A stretch of DNA of 64,000 nt from Fulvimonas soli (GCF_003148905.1 NZ_QGHC01000003.1:186001-250000); one strand, 5' to 3'; positions 1 to 12,580 are shown, counted from the first letter of the stretch. A program made the numbers and translations. The notes: a model not told the origin generated them from the sequence alone.

Positions 1-1213
1 CCTGGTACGGGAAGTAGCGGTCGAGGAAGGCGTGGAAGATCGCCGTGCGCACCATCTCCGCCCCGCCCGCGTCGGGGCGGCCGGCGCTGTTGAACGACAT
101 GAAGACGCCCACGTCCTTGTCCAGCAGCAGGTGCAGGTCGCTGTGGAAGACGATGGTGTCGCCGCCGTGGCCGATGATGCGCAGGCCGTTGCGGTCCTCC
201 TGGTAGAAGCCCAGGTCGAAGCCGGGCAGGCCCGGCGCCGGCGTGTACTGCCGGCTGTGCATCAGCTCCGCCGTGGCCGGCTGCAGGATGCGCGCGTCGC
301 CGTAGCGGCCGCCCTGCAGCTGGGCGATCATGAAGCGCGCCATGTCCAGCGCCGACGCGCTCATCGCGCCGGCCGGCGCCGGGTTGACCAGCTCGAACGG
401 CTGCGGCTTGCCGTCCGAGGCGGTCTTGTAGCCCTTCGCCAGCAGCGGCGCCAGCTCCGGCGGCAAGGGCTGCGCGAAGGTCGAGTGGCGCATGCCCAGC
501 GGCTGCAGGATGTGGCGCTGCACGTAGTCCTCGAAGCGCTCGCCGGAGACGCGCTGCACGATGTAGCCGGCCAGGCCGCAGCCGTAGTTGGAATAGGCCA
601 CCACGTCGCCCGGCGGGAAGATGCGCGCGGGGACGTGCTCCTTCAGGTAGCGCTCCAGCCCCACCTCCTCGATCCTGGCCGGCAGCAGGCCGCGCGCGGC
701 CTCCTCGAAGCCGGCGGTGTGCGTCATCAGCTGGCGCAGGGTGACGGGCTTGCCCTGGTAGGGCGGAATCCCGAAGTCGAGGTAGCCGTTGACGTCGCGG
801 TCCAGGTCCAGCCTGCCCTGCTCCACCTGCTGCATCACCGCGGTCCAGGTGAACAGCTTGGAGGTCGAGCCGGGACGGAACAGCGTGCTCTCCGGCGACA
901 CCGGCGTGCGGCGCTCCAGGTCGGCGTAGCCGTAGCCGCGGGCGAACAGCACGCCGCCGTCCTTGACCACCACGATCACGCCGCCGGCGATGTCGCTGCG
1001 CCGGAGCGCGAAGGGCACCAGGCCGTCGAGGAAGGACGACAGGTCCTCGGCCGTCAGCGCCGGCGCCGCGGCGGGGGTGCCGGCGGGCGCCGGGGCGGGC
1101 GCCGAGGCCGCGGCGGCCGGCGCCGGCGGCAGCACGGGCGCTGCCTGCGCCGCGGCGAGGTGGGCGACGAGGACGGCGGCCAGGCTCGCCAGGCGCTTGA
1201 GATGGCGGTTCAT
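1..1213 (-). CDS. Class C beta-lactamase-like serine hydrolase (partial, 3' end off window)
   Basis: About 404 codons are visible; the C-terminus lies beyond position 1. Translation starts at the ATG at 1213 and opens with a signal peptide (MNRHLKRLASLAAVLVAHLA) followed by an Ala/Pro linker, so the enzyme is probably periplasmic. The penicillin-recognising hydrolase fold is shown by the nucleophile motif S-T-S-K at about residues 116-119, the Tyr motif Y-S-N at 207-209 and a GHGGD motif near residue 345. Such proteins (AmpC/EstB/DD-peptidase superfamily) hydrolyse beta-lactams, esters or D-amino-acid peptides; the substrate cannot be read from sequence. It starts 41 bp downstream of the TonB receptor stop on the same strand, so the two are probably co-transcribed. 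Confidence 0.9.
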   Translation of the reverse strand, partial: MNRHLKRLASLAAVLVAHLAAAQAAPVLPPAPAAAASAPAPAPAGTPAAAPALTAEDLSSFLDGLVPFALRRSDIAGGVIVVVKDGGVLFARGYGYADLERRTPVSPESTLFRPGSTSKLFTWTAVMQQVEQGRLDLDRDVNGYLDFGIPPYQGKPVTLRQLMTHTAGFEEAARGLLPARIEEVGLERYLKEHVPARIFPPGDVVAYSNYGCGLAGYIVQRVSGERFEDYVQRHILQPLGMRHSTFAQPLPPELAPLLAKGYKTASDGKPQPFELVNPAPAGAMSASALDMARFMIAQLQGGRYGDARILQPATAELMHSRQYTPAPGLPGFDLGFYQEDRNGLRIIGHGGDTIVFHSDLHLLLDKDVGVFMSFNSAGRPDAGGAEMVRTAIFHAFLDRYFPYQ

Positions 1214-1254
1214 GCGGACACTCCGTGCGGGATGCGTTGGTGGGAAAGGCCGTC

Positions 1255-3558
<2,304 letters not shown>

Positions 3559-3597
3559 GACACCTCCCCCCGGAGTATGCGGACGACCCGCGGAGCA

Positions 3598-3643
3598 TTG
3601 TTATCATCGTAACATTTTTATGTCAATGATATTTAGATATCAT
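3598..3643 (-). promoter_or_regulatory. Promoter of the TonB receptor with two overlapping palindromic operators
   Basis: Read on the minus strand, a perfect TTGACA -35 box (3621-3626) is followed after exactly 17 bp by TAACAA (3598-3603). A perfect 7-bp inverted repeat, ATGATAT-N4-ATATCAT (3626-3643), abuts the -35, and a second one, GTTA-N6-TAAC (3600-3613), covers the -10. The region is AT-rich in an otherwise very GC-rich sequence. Two palindromes on the core promoter are what a repressor would bind; no candidate repressor gene is adjacent. Confidence 0.6.
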
Positions 3644-3940
3644 ACGCGAGGCGCGTCGGAACCCTGCCGTGCCGGGGACGGCAACGGTGCGGCCCTGTTG
3701 TGCGAAGAACAGCCGGAGCGTGCGCCCCGGCGCTGCCCGCAGGACGGGCGCGGCCGGGACATGCGACCGGAACGCTCCGCCGGCGCGCCCGGATGAATCA
3801 ACCGGGGAACCACGTGGACGCCGGCAAGCGGTTGCGCGGCGCACGTGCCCCGGCCACCGCACCGGCTCGAACGCCGTCTGCCGACGGATTGCCCCGTCGG
3901 TGCGGCACTGGCCGCACCGGCTTGCGGCGGGCCGCCAGGG
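3644..3940. other. Intergenic stretch without recognised content
   Basis: Between the receptor promoter and the stop of the TfoX-like gene I see only GC-rich sequence with no convincing gene, repeat or terminator. Confidence 0.4.
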
Positions 3941-4294
3941 CTACTTGCCGCGCTTCGCGTCGCCGCGCCCGCGCCCGGCCTTCCTGGGCCTGGGCGGCGG
4001 CAGCGCCTTCGCCGTCTCCAGCAGCGCGCGCCTCAGCGTGTCGGAGTCGTCCAGCAGCTCGTCGGCGACCAGGTACGGCTTCGATCCCGGGAACAGCGGC
4101 CGCTCGGGCAAAGCGGGCGCGACCGCGCGCACCGCCGCGATCGGCTTGAGGAAGAAGCTGTTGTCGCAGGCGAAGGCGACCACCTTGCCGTCGAGGTAGA
4201 AGGCGTACTCGCCGAACATCTTGCGGACGGCCAGCGCCTCGCCCAGGCCCGACTGGTCCAGCACGTAGTCGACGAAATCGCGGTCGGTGGCCAT
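3941..4294 (-). CDS. TfoX/Sxy N-terminal domain protein
   Basis: A 117-aa protein starting at MATDRDFVDYVLDQSG. It matches the TfoX N-terminal domain: RKMFGEYAFYLDGKVVAFACDNSFFLKP and a Pro-rich, Arg/Lys-rich tail. TfoX/Sxy proteins of full length co-activate competence genes with CRP; short proteins with only the N-terminal domain are common and functionally uncharacterised. An in-frame ATG 13 codons upstream (4333) is possible, but homologues begin at the methionine chosen here. The basic C-terminal tail (RKAGRGRGDAKRGK) could bind nucleic acid (inference). It lies 84 bp upstream of the SRPBCC gene's end on the same strand. Confidence 0.82.
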   Translation of the reverse strand: MATDRDFVDYVLDQSGLGEALAVRKMFGEYAFYLDGKVVAFACDNSFFLKPIAAVRAVAPALPERPLFPGSKPYLVADELLDDSDTLRRALLETAKALPPPRPRKAGRGRGDAKRGK

Positions 4295-4378
4295 GCGCGT
4301 TTCCTGGCGGTCGGGAGAGGCGCCAGCGTACAACGCGCAGCGCCTTCCGGCCGCGCGCGGCGGCCGGAAGGCCCGCCG

Positions 4379-4828
4379 TCAGCCCGGGATGTCCGGCTCG
4401 ACCAGCGCGGCCAGCTGCTGCAGCGATTCCTGCCAGCCGAGGTAGCACATCTCCAGCGGGATGGCCGCGGGGATGCCGGCCTGCTCGATGCGCAGCTCGG
4501 TGCCGCAGGCCACCGGCCGCAGCGCCACCGTCACCTCCAGCGTGCCCGGCAGGTTCGGGTCGTCGAAGCGGTCGGTGTAGCGGATGCGCTCGTGCGGCAC
4601 CAGCTCGACGTACTCGCCGCCGAACGAGTGCCCGTCGCCGGTGGAGAAGTTGCGGAAGGACATGCGGAACGTGCCGCCGGCCCGGGCGTCCAGGTGCTCC
4701 ACCGTGCAGGTGAAGCCGTGCGGCGGCAGCCACTTGGCCATGGCCTCGGCTTCGAGGAAGGCGCGGTAGAGCTTCTCGGGCGTGGTGCGCAGGACGCGGT
4801 GCAGGCGGACGGTGCGGTCGTCGGACAT
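4379..4828 (-). CDS. SRPBCC (AHSA1-like) domain protein
   Basis: A 149-aa protein of the START/Bet v1-like fold, AHSA1 subfamily. The family signature is clear: an N-terminal RVLRTTPEKLYRAFLEAEAMAKWLPP helix-strand region, then GGTFRMSF and a C-terminal helix after GWQESLQQLAALVE. These small proteins form a hydrophobic pocket; many are encoded next to an ArsR-type regulator, but none is present here. Its ligand and role are unknown. The neighbouring TfoX-like gene on the same strand starts 84 bp downstream, so a two-gene unit is possible. Confidence 0.88.
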   Translation of the reverse strand: MSDDRTVRLHRVLRTTPEKLYRAFLEAEAMAKWLPPHGFTCTVEHLDARAGGTFRMSFRNFSTGDGHSFGGEYVELVPHERIRYTDRFDDPNLPGTLEVTVALRPVACGTELRIEQAGIPAAIPLEMCYLGWQESLQQLAALVEPDIPG

Positions 4829-4932
4829 GGCGGGCTTCCTCGGTGGCGAAGGGGTGGACGGATGGCGCGCGCGGCACGGCCGCTTGCGCCCTCTGCCTCA
4901 CGACGATCCGCCGCGCCGGATTTCGACAGCGC

Positions 4933-6375
4933 CTACGCCGCCGTGCCGCCCACCGTCATGCCGTCGATGCGCAGCGTCGGCTGGCCCACGCCCACCGGCA
5001 CGCTCTGCCCGTCCTTGCCGCACACGCCCACGCCGTCGTCCAGCTGCATGTCGTTGCCGATCATCGAGATGCGCTGCATCACCTCGGGGCCGGAGCCGAC
5101 CAGGGTGGCGCCCTTCACCGGCGCGGTGATGCGGCCGTCCTCGATCAGGTACGCCTCGCTGGCGGAGAACACGAACTTGCCGCTGGTGATGTCCACCTGG
5201 CCGCCGCCGAAGTTGGGCGCGTACAGGCCGCGCCTGACCGAGCGGATGATCTCCTCCGGGTCGTGGCTGCCGCCCAGCATGTAGGTGTTGGTCATGCGCG
5301 GCATCGGCAGCTGGGTGAAGGACTCGCGGCGGCCGTTGCCGGTGGGCGCCATGCCCATCAGGCGCGCGTTGAGCTTGTCCTGCATGTAGCCCTTGAGGAT
5401 GCCGTCCTCGATCAGCACGGTGCACTCGGTGGGCGTGCCCTCGTCGTCCACGCTGAGCGAGCCGCGGCGGCCCTCCAGCGTGCCGTCGTCGACCACGGTG
5501 ACGCCGGGCGCGGCCACGCGCTGGCCGATGCGGCCGGCGAAGGCGGAGCTGCCCTTGCGGTTGAAGTCGCCCTCCAGGCCGTGGCCCACCGCCTCGTGCA
5601 GCAGCACGCCGGGCCAGCCGGGGCCGAGCACCACCGGCATCTGCCCGGCCGGCGCGTCCACCGCGTCCAGGTTCACCAGCGCCTGGCGCACCGCCTCGGC
5701 GGCGAAGGCCAGCGCGCGGCCGTTCTCGATCAGCTCGCGGTAGCCGTAGCGGCCGCCGCCGCCGGCGTGGCCCTGCTCGCGGCGGCCGTTGGCCTCGGCG
5801 ATCACCTGCACGTTGAGCCGCACCAGCGGGCGCACGTCGGCGGCCAGGGTGCCGTCGGAGCCGGCCACCAGCACGGTGTCCAGCGTGGCGGCCAGGCTCA
5901 CGATCACCTGCTTCACGCGCGGGTCGCGCGCGCGCGCGTAGGCGTCCACCTCGCGCAGCAGCGCGATCTTGTCCGGGTTGGGCAGGCTCTCCACCGGGTC
6001 GATCGCCGGGTACAGCGCGCGCGCGCCGGCGAGCGCCAGCGGCCGGCCGGCGCCGTGGCCGTCGCGGGCGATCGCGCGCGCGGCGCGCGAGGCGTCCAGC
6101 AGCTGCGGCAGCACGATCTCGTCGGAATAGGCGAAGCCGGTCTTCTCGCCGCTGATCGCGCGCACGCCCACGCCCTGCTCGATGGCGTGGCTGCCGTCCT
6201 TGACGATGCCCTCCTCCAGCAGCCAGGACTCGCTGCGCGAGTGCTGGAAGTAGAGGTCGGCCGCGTCGATGTCCGGGCCCATCAGCTGGGCGAACACGCG
6301 GTCGAGGTCGCCGGTGGCGAGGCCGCCGGGGGCGAGCAGCCTGCGTTCGGCCTGGGCGAGCGGGGAATCCGTCAT
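4933..6375 (-). CDS. tldD: Metalloprotease TldD
   Basis: TldD is the catalytic subunit of the TldD/PmbA (TldE) zinc metalloprotease, which degrades unfolded peptides and matures microcins or CcdA in enterobacteria. The zinc-binding motif HEAVGH (HExxxH) is at about residues 260-265, inside [15 protein letters not shown] chose the ATG at 6375 ([14 protein letters not shown]), giving 480 aa against 481 in E. coli; a GTG at 6408 would add 11 residues. The gene follows yhdP by 73 bp, as in many Lysobacterales. Its partner pmbA is not in the window. Confidence 0.95.
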   Translation of the reverse strand: MTDSPLAQAERRLLAPGGLATGDLDRVFAQLMGPDIDAADLYFQHSRSESWLLEEGIVKDGSHAIEQGVGVRAISGEKTGFAYSDEIVLPQLLDASRAARAIARDGHGAGRPLALAGARALYPAIDPVESLPNPDKIALLREVDAYARARDPRVKQVIVSLAATLDTVLVAGSDGTLAADVRPLVRLNVQVIAEANGRREQGHAGGGGRYGYRELIENGRALAFAAEAVRQALVNLDAVDAPAGQMPVVLGPGWPGVLLHEAVGHGLEGDFNRKGSSAFAGRIGQRVAAPGVTVVDDGTLEGRRGSLSVDDEGTPTECTVLIEDGILKGYMQDKLNARLMGMAPTGNGRRESFTQLPMPRMTNTYMLGGSHDPEEIIRSVRRGLYAPNFGGGQVDITSGKFVFSASEAYLIEDGRITAPVKGATLVGSGPEVMQRISMIGNDMQLDDGVGVCGKDGQSVPVGVGQPTLRIDGMTVGGTAA

Positions 6376-6448
6376 GGGGAGACTCGTGGGGGAAAGCGTG
6401 ATTGTCACATGGGGCCGCCGGCGCGGGCTTTAAAGCGCGCGGCGCGGC

Positions 6449-9400
6449 TCAATGCCCGGCCGGCGGCGCGGCCGACGCGGGCAGCGCCGGCTCGGCCAGC
6501 GGCGGCCGCACCGGCACGTTGCGCTTCTCGACCAGGGTCATCACCGGCTTGTCCCAGGTGCCGGTGACGCGGTAGCGCGCCGCGGCGGCCTTGTTGAGGC
6601 CGCGGCCGAGGATGCCCTGCACGGCCAGGCCCGCCGCCGCGCCGACCGGGCCGGCCACCACCGCGCCGACCACCGGCAGGCTGCTGCCCACGTGCGGCAC
6701 CACCAGCACCTGCTGGTCGTAGTCCTTCGCGCGCAGGCCGGTGCGGCCCTTGATGCTGATCTCGGCGGCGGGGCCCTCGATCTTCAGGTTGTCGGTGACC
6801 GCGTTGCCGCCGCCCAGGCGGAAGTCGCCGGTGATCGAGTCGAAGGCCAGGCCCTTGCCGAACACGTCGCCGAAATCCAGGGTGAGCCGGCGCGGCAGCT
6901 CACCCACCGAGACCAGCCCGAACAGGCGGCCCACGCCCGGCCCCACCTCGGGGATGCGGCCGTTGCTGACGTCCACCTTCAGCGTGCCGTCCATGTTGGC
7001 CAGCGCCAGCGAGGACGGCGCGCCGGGCCAGCGGGCGTCCAGCCGCGCCTGCGTCTTGCCGCCCTCGAACAGGCCCTCGAAGCCCAGCGCGCCGAGCAGG
7101 CTGCCCAGGTCGTCGGCGGCGAAGTCGATGCGCAGGCGGGTATGGCTGTCGGCGGCGTTGCCGTCCCAGTCGCCGCCGGCGGTGATCTGCACCTTCTTCG
7201 ACAGCGCGCGCAGCTGGTCGATGTGCAGGCCGGTGGCGGTCGGCCAGGTCTCCAGCCGCGCCTGGCCGAGCCGCGCCTCGCCCAGCCGCAGGTCGTCGAT
7301 CAGCAGGTGGAACGGCGGCAGCGCGGCCGGGTCGATCCCGGTGGCGGCCGGGTTGGCGGCCGGCGCGGCGGCGGCCGCGCCCGGCGGCGCCGGCGTGTTG
7401 TCCTTGGGCCAGTGCAGGCGCTGCAGCTGCGCGGTGATGCCGCGGCGGCGCAGGTCCTGCGTGGGCACGTCGAAGTGGCCGGCCAGCGCCTCGCTGCTGG
7501 CGTCGATGCCGAGCACGCCGCCCTTCGGCGCGGCGAGGATGTGCATGGCGGGGATGGCGCGGCCGAACAGCAGCGCCTGGTCGGCGTTCACGTCGATGCT
7601 TTCCAGCCCCGGCCCGTCGCCGCCGGCCGCGCCGGCCACCGCCTGCTGCACCCAGCCGCTGACGTCGAGCTTCGCCGCCTTGCCGCGGATGCGCAGCCCC
7701 GCGTCCGGCAGCGCGTCGGGCATGGCGGTGCCGAAGGCGACCGTGCCGGCGAGCGGGCGGTCGCCGTCGCCGGGCAGGCGCAGGCGCGCGCGCAGCACGT
7801 CGGCGACGGCGAGCTGCAGGTCGGCGCTGCCCGCCGGCAGCGGCAGCGCGAGGTGCAGCGGCAGCGACGCGGCCGCCGGCTTCTGCAGCGGCACGGGCAG
7901 GTCGAGCCGCATGCCGGCCAGGGTCGAGTCCAGGCTCAGCGTCGGCGTCCAGGCGGCGTTCGCGCCGGCGCGCGTCACCTCCAGGCCGATGGCGAAGTCG
8001 CTGCGACCCGCGCCGGCGTCCTTCAGCCACGCCAGCGCGGGGACGTCCTGCACCAGCTCGGCCATCCCGTAGCTGCCCGCCAGGCGCGCGGCGAGCACGG
8101 TGTCGGGCCGGCCGGTGGCGGCGGCGATGTCCACGTCCAGCGTGGACGGCTGGCCGCGGAAGCCGCCCTGCAGCGGGCCCGCGCGCACGCCGTGCGCGTC
8201 GAAGGCGAGCGGGCCGCTCAGCCTGTCCAGCGCGAGCTTCCACTCCGGCGCGGCCAGGTCCATGTCCTTGAGCTGCGCCTGGCCGCTCAGCACCATCTGG
8301 CTGGCGTCCTTCACCGGCAGCGAGAGGTGGAAGGCGAAGCGGCCGCTGCCGCCGAGCTTCAGCTTGGACAGCACGTCGGCCTGCGCGCTGGCGATCGGGC
8401 TCCGGCGCAGGAACTCCAGCATGCTCGCGCCGGTGCCGCTGCCCTGCACGTTGAGGTCCAGCGTGGTGTCGGCGAAGTCGGGGATCAGCGCCACCGCGCG
8501 CTCGGCCTTGTTGCCCAGCGACTGCCCGGCGCTGGCCTCCACCAGCATGCCGTTGTCGACGAAGCTGGCCACCGCGTGCACGCCCTCGGCGCGCGGCCAG
8601 CCCCGGCCGTAGTCGAGCACCGCGCCGTCGATCACGCCGCGCGCCTCGAAGCGGCCCTCGTTGTGGCGGAACGGCCAGTCGGCCAGGCTGCCGCGCACCA
8701 GCGCCGCGCCCTCGGTGACCTGGCCGTCGACCAGCGCCTGGTCCAGCCAGGCCATCGCCGAGGGCGGCATGTCGTTGACCGGCCAGAACAGCTTGGCCGC
8801 CGGCACCGCCGCGTGGTCCAGCCGCGCGTACAGGTCGAGGAAGGGCCGGCCGCCGCCGTCCGGCAGCGCCGCCTCGCCGCGCGCCTGGCCGCCGAAGCCC
8901 TCGCCCTCGAAGTCCAGCGCGTCGGTGCCGACGTGCCAGGCGCCGTCGGCATGCCAGAGGGCGAGCTCGCCGGCCAGCCTGGCCATCACGAACGGCTTGC
9001 GGAACACGTGCGGGAAGGCCAGCGTGCTGGCCTGCGCCGGCAGCTCCAGCGCGAGCGCCTCGGCGTCGCCGCGCAGCGTGCCCGCGAGCGCGCTCACCCC
9101 GGGCAGCTTGCCGACCGCGTCGATGCCGGCGTCGCGGAAATCCGCCTGCACCTGCTCCACGCCGGCGGCGCGGCTCCAGCGCAGGCTGGCCTGGTCCAGC
9201 ACGCCGTGCGGCCGCCCGCCGCCCAGCCACTGCGCCAGGCCGGGCGACAGGTCCGGCTTCAGCGCCAGCCAGGGCAGCAGCGGCGCCAGCTGCAGCCGGC
9301 GCGCGGCGAAGCCTGCGCGCAGGGCGCCGTCGCCGGACGCATGCAGGGCCAGCACGAACGCGCCGCCGTCGTCGCCGGCCCAGCGCAGCTCGTGGCCGTC

Positions 9401-10297
9401 GTCCAGCCGCGCCAGCGCGGCCGTGCCGTGCAGCCGCGGCACCACCGCGGTGCCGGCGGGGCCGGCCACCGCCAGGTCGTCGAGGTCGGCGCGCAGGGTG
9501 GCGCGCACCACCTTGCCGTGGCGCCAGTCCAGCCAGGCCGCCAGGCTGCCGTGGCCGCTGCTGGCGGTGTAGCCGTCCACGGCGATGTCGCCCAGCAGCG
9601 CGTGCAGGTCCACCTGCTCGCCGGCGAGCCACACCCGGCCCTGGCTGCCGTCCTCGCGGAAGCTGCCGGCGCCGCGCCAGCCGCCGGCGGCGCCCTCGCG
9701 GCGCAGCGCCACGCCGAAGCGGATGCGCTCGCCCTGGCGGTCCAGCAGCAGCGTGCGCGCCAGCAGGCGGTAGTGGCGGCCGTTGGTCTGGTCGGCGATG
9801 TCCAGGCGCAGGTCGTCCAGCCACAGGCCGAGCGAGAGCGGCCCCAGCGACAGCGGCTGGCTCGCGCCGCCGCCGGCCACGCCGATGCCGTTGACGTGCC
9901 ACTGCCCGCCGGCGTCGCGGCCGATGTCCAGCTCCAGCCCGCGCGCGCGCAGGTTGAGCACGTGGCGCGAGGGCAGCAGCCAGCCGCCGAAGTCCAGCTC
10001 CAGCTGCGCCTCGGGCAGGTGCAGCGGCTGGCCGCCCTGCGCCGCGCCCACGGTGATGTCGTGCATCACGAACAGCGGCCCGGAAGGCCGCCAGTGCCCT
10101 TCCAGCGAGGCGAAGGCGACCGGCCGCTGCAGCCGCGCGCCGAGCTGCGCGGCGACCCACTGCGGGTGCCGCGCCAGCAGCGGCAGCAGCAGCTGCGCCA
10201 GCGCCATCAGCGCGGCGAGCGCGACCAGCGCCACGCCCGCGGTCCAGCCGAGGGCGCGGGTCAGCCGGTGCAGGCGTCGCTGCCAGGTCGAGGTCAC
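6449..10297 (-). CDS. yhdP: YhdP family AsmA-like phospholipid transporter
   Basis: A 1282-aa AsmA-like protein, close to the 1266 aa of E. coli YhdP. It has one N-terminal membrane helix (about residues 18-42, LGWTAGVALVALAALMALAQ) followed by a very long periplasmic part made of repeating beta-strand segments (DUF3971) and the AsmA-type C-terminal domain (GRTGLRAKDYDQQVLVVP), ending in a Pro/Ala tail. YhdP bridges inner and outer membrane and carries phospholipids to the outer membrane together with TamB and YdbH. It lies 24 bp downstream of rng and upstream of tldD, probably one operon. Confidence 0.93.
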   Translation of the reverse strand: MTSTWQRRLHRLTRALGWTAGVALVALAALMALAQLLLPLLARHPQWVAAQLGARLQRPVAFASLEGHWRPSGPLFVMHDITVGAAQGGQPLHLPEAQLELDFGGWLLPSRHVLNLRARGLELDIGRDAGGQWHVNGIGVAGGGASQPLSLGPLSLGLWLDDLRLDIADQTNGRHYRLLARTLLLDRQGERIRFGVALRREGAAGGWRGAGSFREDGSQGRVWLAGEQVDLHALLGDIAVDGYTASSGHGSLAAWLDWRHGKVVRATLRADLDDLAVAGPAGTAVVPRLHGTAALARLDDGHELRWAGDDGGAFVLALHASGDGALRAGFAARRLQLAPLLPWLALKPDLSPGLAQWLGGGRPHGVLDQASLRWSRAAGVEQVQADFRDAGIDAVGKLPGVSALAGTLRGDAEALALELPAQASTLAFPHVFRKPFVMARLAGELALWHADGAWHVGTDALDFEGEGFGGQARGEAALPDGGGRPFLDLYARLDHAAVPAAKLFWPVNDMPPSAMAWLDQALVDGQVTEGAALVRGSLADWPFRHNEGRFEARGVIDGAVLDYGRGWPRAEGVHAVASFVDNGMLVEASAGQSLGNKAERAVALIPDFADTTLDLNVQGSGTGASMLEFLRRSPIASAQADVLSKLKLGGSGRFAFHLSLPVKDASQMVLSGQAQLKDMDLAAPEWKLALDRLSGPLAFDAHGVRAGPLQGGFRGQPSTLDVDIAAATGRPDTVLAARLAGSYGMAELVQDVPALAWLKDAGAGRSDFAIGLEVTRAGANAAWTPTLSLDSTLAGMRLDLPVPLQKPAAASLPLHLALPLPAGSADLQLAVADVLRARLRLPGDGDRPLAGTVAFGTAMPDALPDAGLRIRGKAAKLDVSGWVQQAVAGAAGGDGPGLESIDVNADQALLFGRAIPAMHILAAPKGGVLGIDASSEALAGHFDVPTQDLRRRGITAQLQRLHWPKDNTPAPPGAAAAAPAANPAATGIDPAALPPFHLLIDDLRLGEARLGQARLETWPTATGLHIDQLRALSKKVQITAGGDWDGNAADSHTRLRIDFAADDLGSLLGALGFEGLFEGGKTQARLDARWPGAPSSLALANMDGTLKVDVSNGRIPEVGPGVGRLFGLVSVGELPRRLTLDFGDVFGKGLAFDSITGDFRLGGGNAVTDNLKIEGPAAEISIKGRTGLRAKDYDQQVLVVPHVGSSLPVVGAVVAGPVGAAAGLAVQGILGRGLNKAAAARYRVTGTWDKPVMTLVEKRNVPVRPPLAEPALPASAAPPAGH

Positions 10298-10321
10298 GGG
10301 GTACGGCCGGGGATGCCGGGG

Positions 10322-11803
10322 CTACAGCAGAACCACATCAAACTGTTCCTGCGAATAATGCTCTTCGGCCTGGAAGCGTATGCTCTTGGAGATGAACTCT
10401 TCCAGTTCGGCCACCGCGGCGGACTCCTCCTCCAGGATGCGCCCGACCACCTTGGGGCTGGCCATCACCAGCAGCGCCTGCGCGTTGAACTGGCGCACCG
10501 CGCGGGTGATCTCGCGGAAGATCTCGTAGGTGACCGTCTCGGCGGTCTTCACCGTGCCGCGCCCGCCGCAGGCCGGGCACGGCTCGCACAGCTGGCGCTC
10601 CAGGCTCTCGGTGGTGCGCTTGCGGGTCATCTCCACCAGGCCCAGCGGCGACATCGGGTACACCGTGGTCTTGGCATGGTCGCGCGCCAGGCCCTTCTCC
10701 AGCGTGCGCAGCACCTGGCGGCGGTGCTCCTCGTCGACCATGTCGATGAAGTCGATGATGACGATGCCGCCGAGGTTGCGCAGCCTGAGCTGCCGCGCCG
10801 CCGCCTGCGCCGCCTCCAGGTTGGTGCGGTAGACGGTCTCCTCCAGGTTGCGCGAGCCGACGTAGCCGCCGGTGTTCACGTCGATGGTGGTCATCGCCTC
10901 GGTCTGGTCGACGATCAGGTAGCCGCCGGACTTCAGCGGCACCTCCTTCCTCAGCGCGCGCTGGATCTCGTCCTCGGCGCCGTACAGGTCGAAGATCGGC
11001 CGCTCGCCGGCGTAGTGCTCGACGCGGTCGTCCAGGTTCGGCATGAACTTGTGCACGAACCTGACCACCTTGTCGTAGGTCTCGCGCGAGTCCACGCGCA
11101 CCTTCTCGATGTCGTCGTTGAGCATGTCGCGCAGGCTGCGCAGCGGCAGCGACAGCTCCTCGTACACGCGCTCGCCCACCTTGGCCCGGGCGATGTTCTC
11201 CTGCACCACGCGCCAGACCTTGCCCAGGTACGTCACGTCGAAGGCCAGCGCCTCGGCGCTCTGCCCCTCGGCGTTGGTGCGCACGATGTAGCCGAGCGGG
11301 CTGTCGCCGACCAGCGCGGCCATCACCTCCTTCAGCCGCGCGCGCTCGGCCTCGTCCTCGATCCGCGCGGAGATGCCCAGCGTCCGCGAGTGCGGCAGCA
11401 GCACCAGGTAGCGCGAGGGGATCGACAGGTGGGTGGACAGCCGCGCGCCCTTGCTGCCGATCGGGTCCTTCACCACCTGCACCACGATCTCCTGGCCCTC
11501 GTGGACCAGCTCGCTGATCGACGGCGTGTGGCCGTTGCCGCCGGGCAGCTCGGCGCCCTCCGGCAGCGGCGGGCGCACGATGTCGGAGGCGTGCAGGAAG
11601 GCCGCGCGCTCCAGCCCGATGTCCACGAACACCGCCTGCATGCCCGGCATCACCCGCTGCACCCGGCCCTTGTACACGTTGCCCACGTAGCCGCGGCGGG
11701 AAGCGCGCTCCACGTGCACTTCCTGCAGCATGCCGTTCTCGACCACGCCGACGCGGGTCTCGCGCGGGGTCACGTTGATCAGGATTTCTTCGCTCACCGG
11801 CAT
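10322..11803 (-). CDS. rng: Ribonuclease G
   Basis: A 493-aa endoribonuclease of the RNase E/G family (489 aa in E. coli), which matures 16S rRNA 5' ends and decays mRNA. Visible parts: the N-terminal S1 domain ([19 protein letters not shown], about residues 35-130), the 5'-sensor/RNase H region, the catalytic DNase I-like segment with conserved acids ([16 protein letters not shown]) and the Zn-link CPAC. The start at 11803 ([15 protein letters not shown]) matches the family; the reading frame is open further upstream but without homology. It is first in rng-yhdP-tldD. In related genomes maf, rlmH and rsfS usually precede it; here a divergent two-component system does. Confidence 0.95.
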   Translation of the reverse strand: MPVSEEILINVTPRETRVGVVENGMLQEVHVERASRRGYVGNVYKGRVQRVMPGMQAVFVDIGLERAAFLHASDIVRPPLPEGAELPGGNGHTPSISELVHEGQEIVVQVVKDPIGSKGARLSTHLSIPSRYLVLLPHSRTLGISARIEDEAERARLKEVMAALVGDSPLGYIVRTNAEGQSAEALAFDVTYLGKVWRVVQENIARAKVGERVYEELSLPLRSLRDMLNDDIEKVRVDSRETYDKVVRFVHKFMPNLDDRVEHYAGERPIFDLYGAEDEIQRALRKEVPLKSGGYLIVDQTEAMTTIDVNTGGYVGSRNLEETVYRTNLEAAQAAARQLRLRNLGGIVIIDFIDMVDEEHRRQVLRTLEKGLARDHAKTTVYPMSPLGLVEMTRKRTTESLERQLCEPCPACGGRGTVKTAETVTYEIFREITRAVRQFNAQALLVMASPKVVGRILEEESAAVAELEEFISKSIRFQAEEHYSQEQFDVVLL

Positions 11804-11914
11804 CCCCGAGGCTGATGCGGCCTTTATAGCGGTTGCGCGCGCGGACTGTCGATGCGCGGCGCACGGTCCCGCCGCCGCGCGGCGGCGGCCGCGCATCGCG
11901 TACAGTAGGCCGCC

Positions 11915-12580
11915 ATGAAACTGCTGCTGACCGAGGACTCGCAACGCCTGCGCACCACCCTGAAGCACGGCCTGCAGGGGGCCGGCTTCACCGTCGACGC
12001 CGCCGCCGACGGCATGGAGGCGCGCGGCCTGCTGCAGGCCTACGACTACGACCTGGTGGTGCTCGACCTGATGCTGCCGCGGCTGGACGGCATCGGCGTG
12101 CTGCGCGGCCTGCCGCCGCGCGGGCGGCGGCCGCGCGTGCTGGTGCTGTCCGCGCGCGACCAGGTGGGCGACCGCATCGAGGCGCTCAACGCCGGCGCCG
12201 ACGACTACCTGATCAAGCCGTTCTCCTTCGACGAGCTGCTGGCCCGCCTGCACGCGCTGGCGCGGCGCCCGCAGGAGGCGCAGCCGGACGTGCTGGAGCT
12301 GGGCGCGCTGCGGCTGGACCCGCGCGCGCGGCAGGCCAGCGTGGGCGGCACGCCGCTGCCGCTGACCCCGCGCGAGTTCGCCCTGCTGGCGCTGCTGCTG
12401 CGCCACCGCGGCCGCGCCTTCAGCCGCGCCGGCATCCTCGAGCGCCTGGCCGGCAGCGACGCCGACGTGTCCGACCGCAGCGTGGAGGTGCTGGTGCACG
12501 GCCTGCGCCGCAAGCTCGACGCCGCCGGCCTGCCCGGCCTGGTCGAGACGCGCCGCGGCGCCGGCTACCTGATCCCATGA
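11915..12580 (+). CDS. OmpR/PmrA-family response regulator
   Basis: A 221-aa response regulator: receiver domain (residues 1-115) with phospho-acceptor Asp51 in [12 protein letters not shown] and Lys in [17 protein letters not shown], and a winged-helix DNA-binding domain (about 125-221) with [21 protein letters not shown]. It most resembles the PmrA/QseB branch. Its stop overlaps the start of the sensor kinase (ATGA), so the two are translationally coupled. The eptA gene follows the kinase, and an 11-bp-spaced direct repeat sits in front of eptA; this regulator is the obvious candidate to bind it (inference). Confidence 0.93.
   Translation: MKLLLTEDSQRLRTTLKHGLQGAGFTVDAAADGMEARGLLQAYDYDLVVLDLMLPRLDGIGVLRGLPPRGRRPRVLVLSARDQVGDRIEALNAGADDYLIKPFSFDELLARLHALARRPQEAQPDVLELGALRLDPRARQASVGGTPLPLTPREFALLALLLRHRGRAFSRAGILERLAGSDADVSDRSVEVLVHGLRRKLDAAGLPGLVETRRGAGYLIP

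Noticed and set aside
3798-5284. Several frames opposite or beside the TfoX and SRPBCC genes
   Set aside because: They lack protein-like composition and conflict with clear family matches on the minus strand.
6452-11815. A 1787-codon open frame on the plus strand over rng and yhdP
   Set aside because: It is antisense to two well-conserved genes, is low-complexity (His/Gln/Arg/Val) and results from the absence of stop codons in GC-rich DNA.
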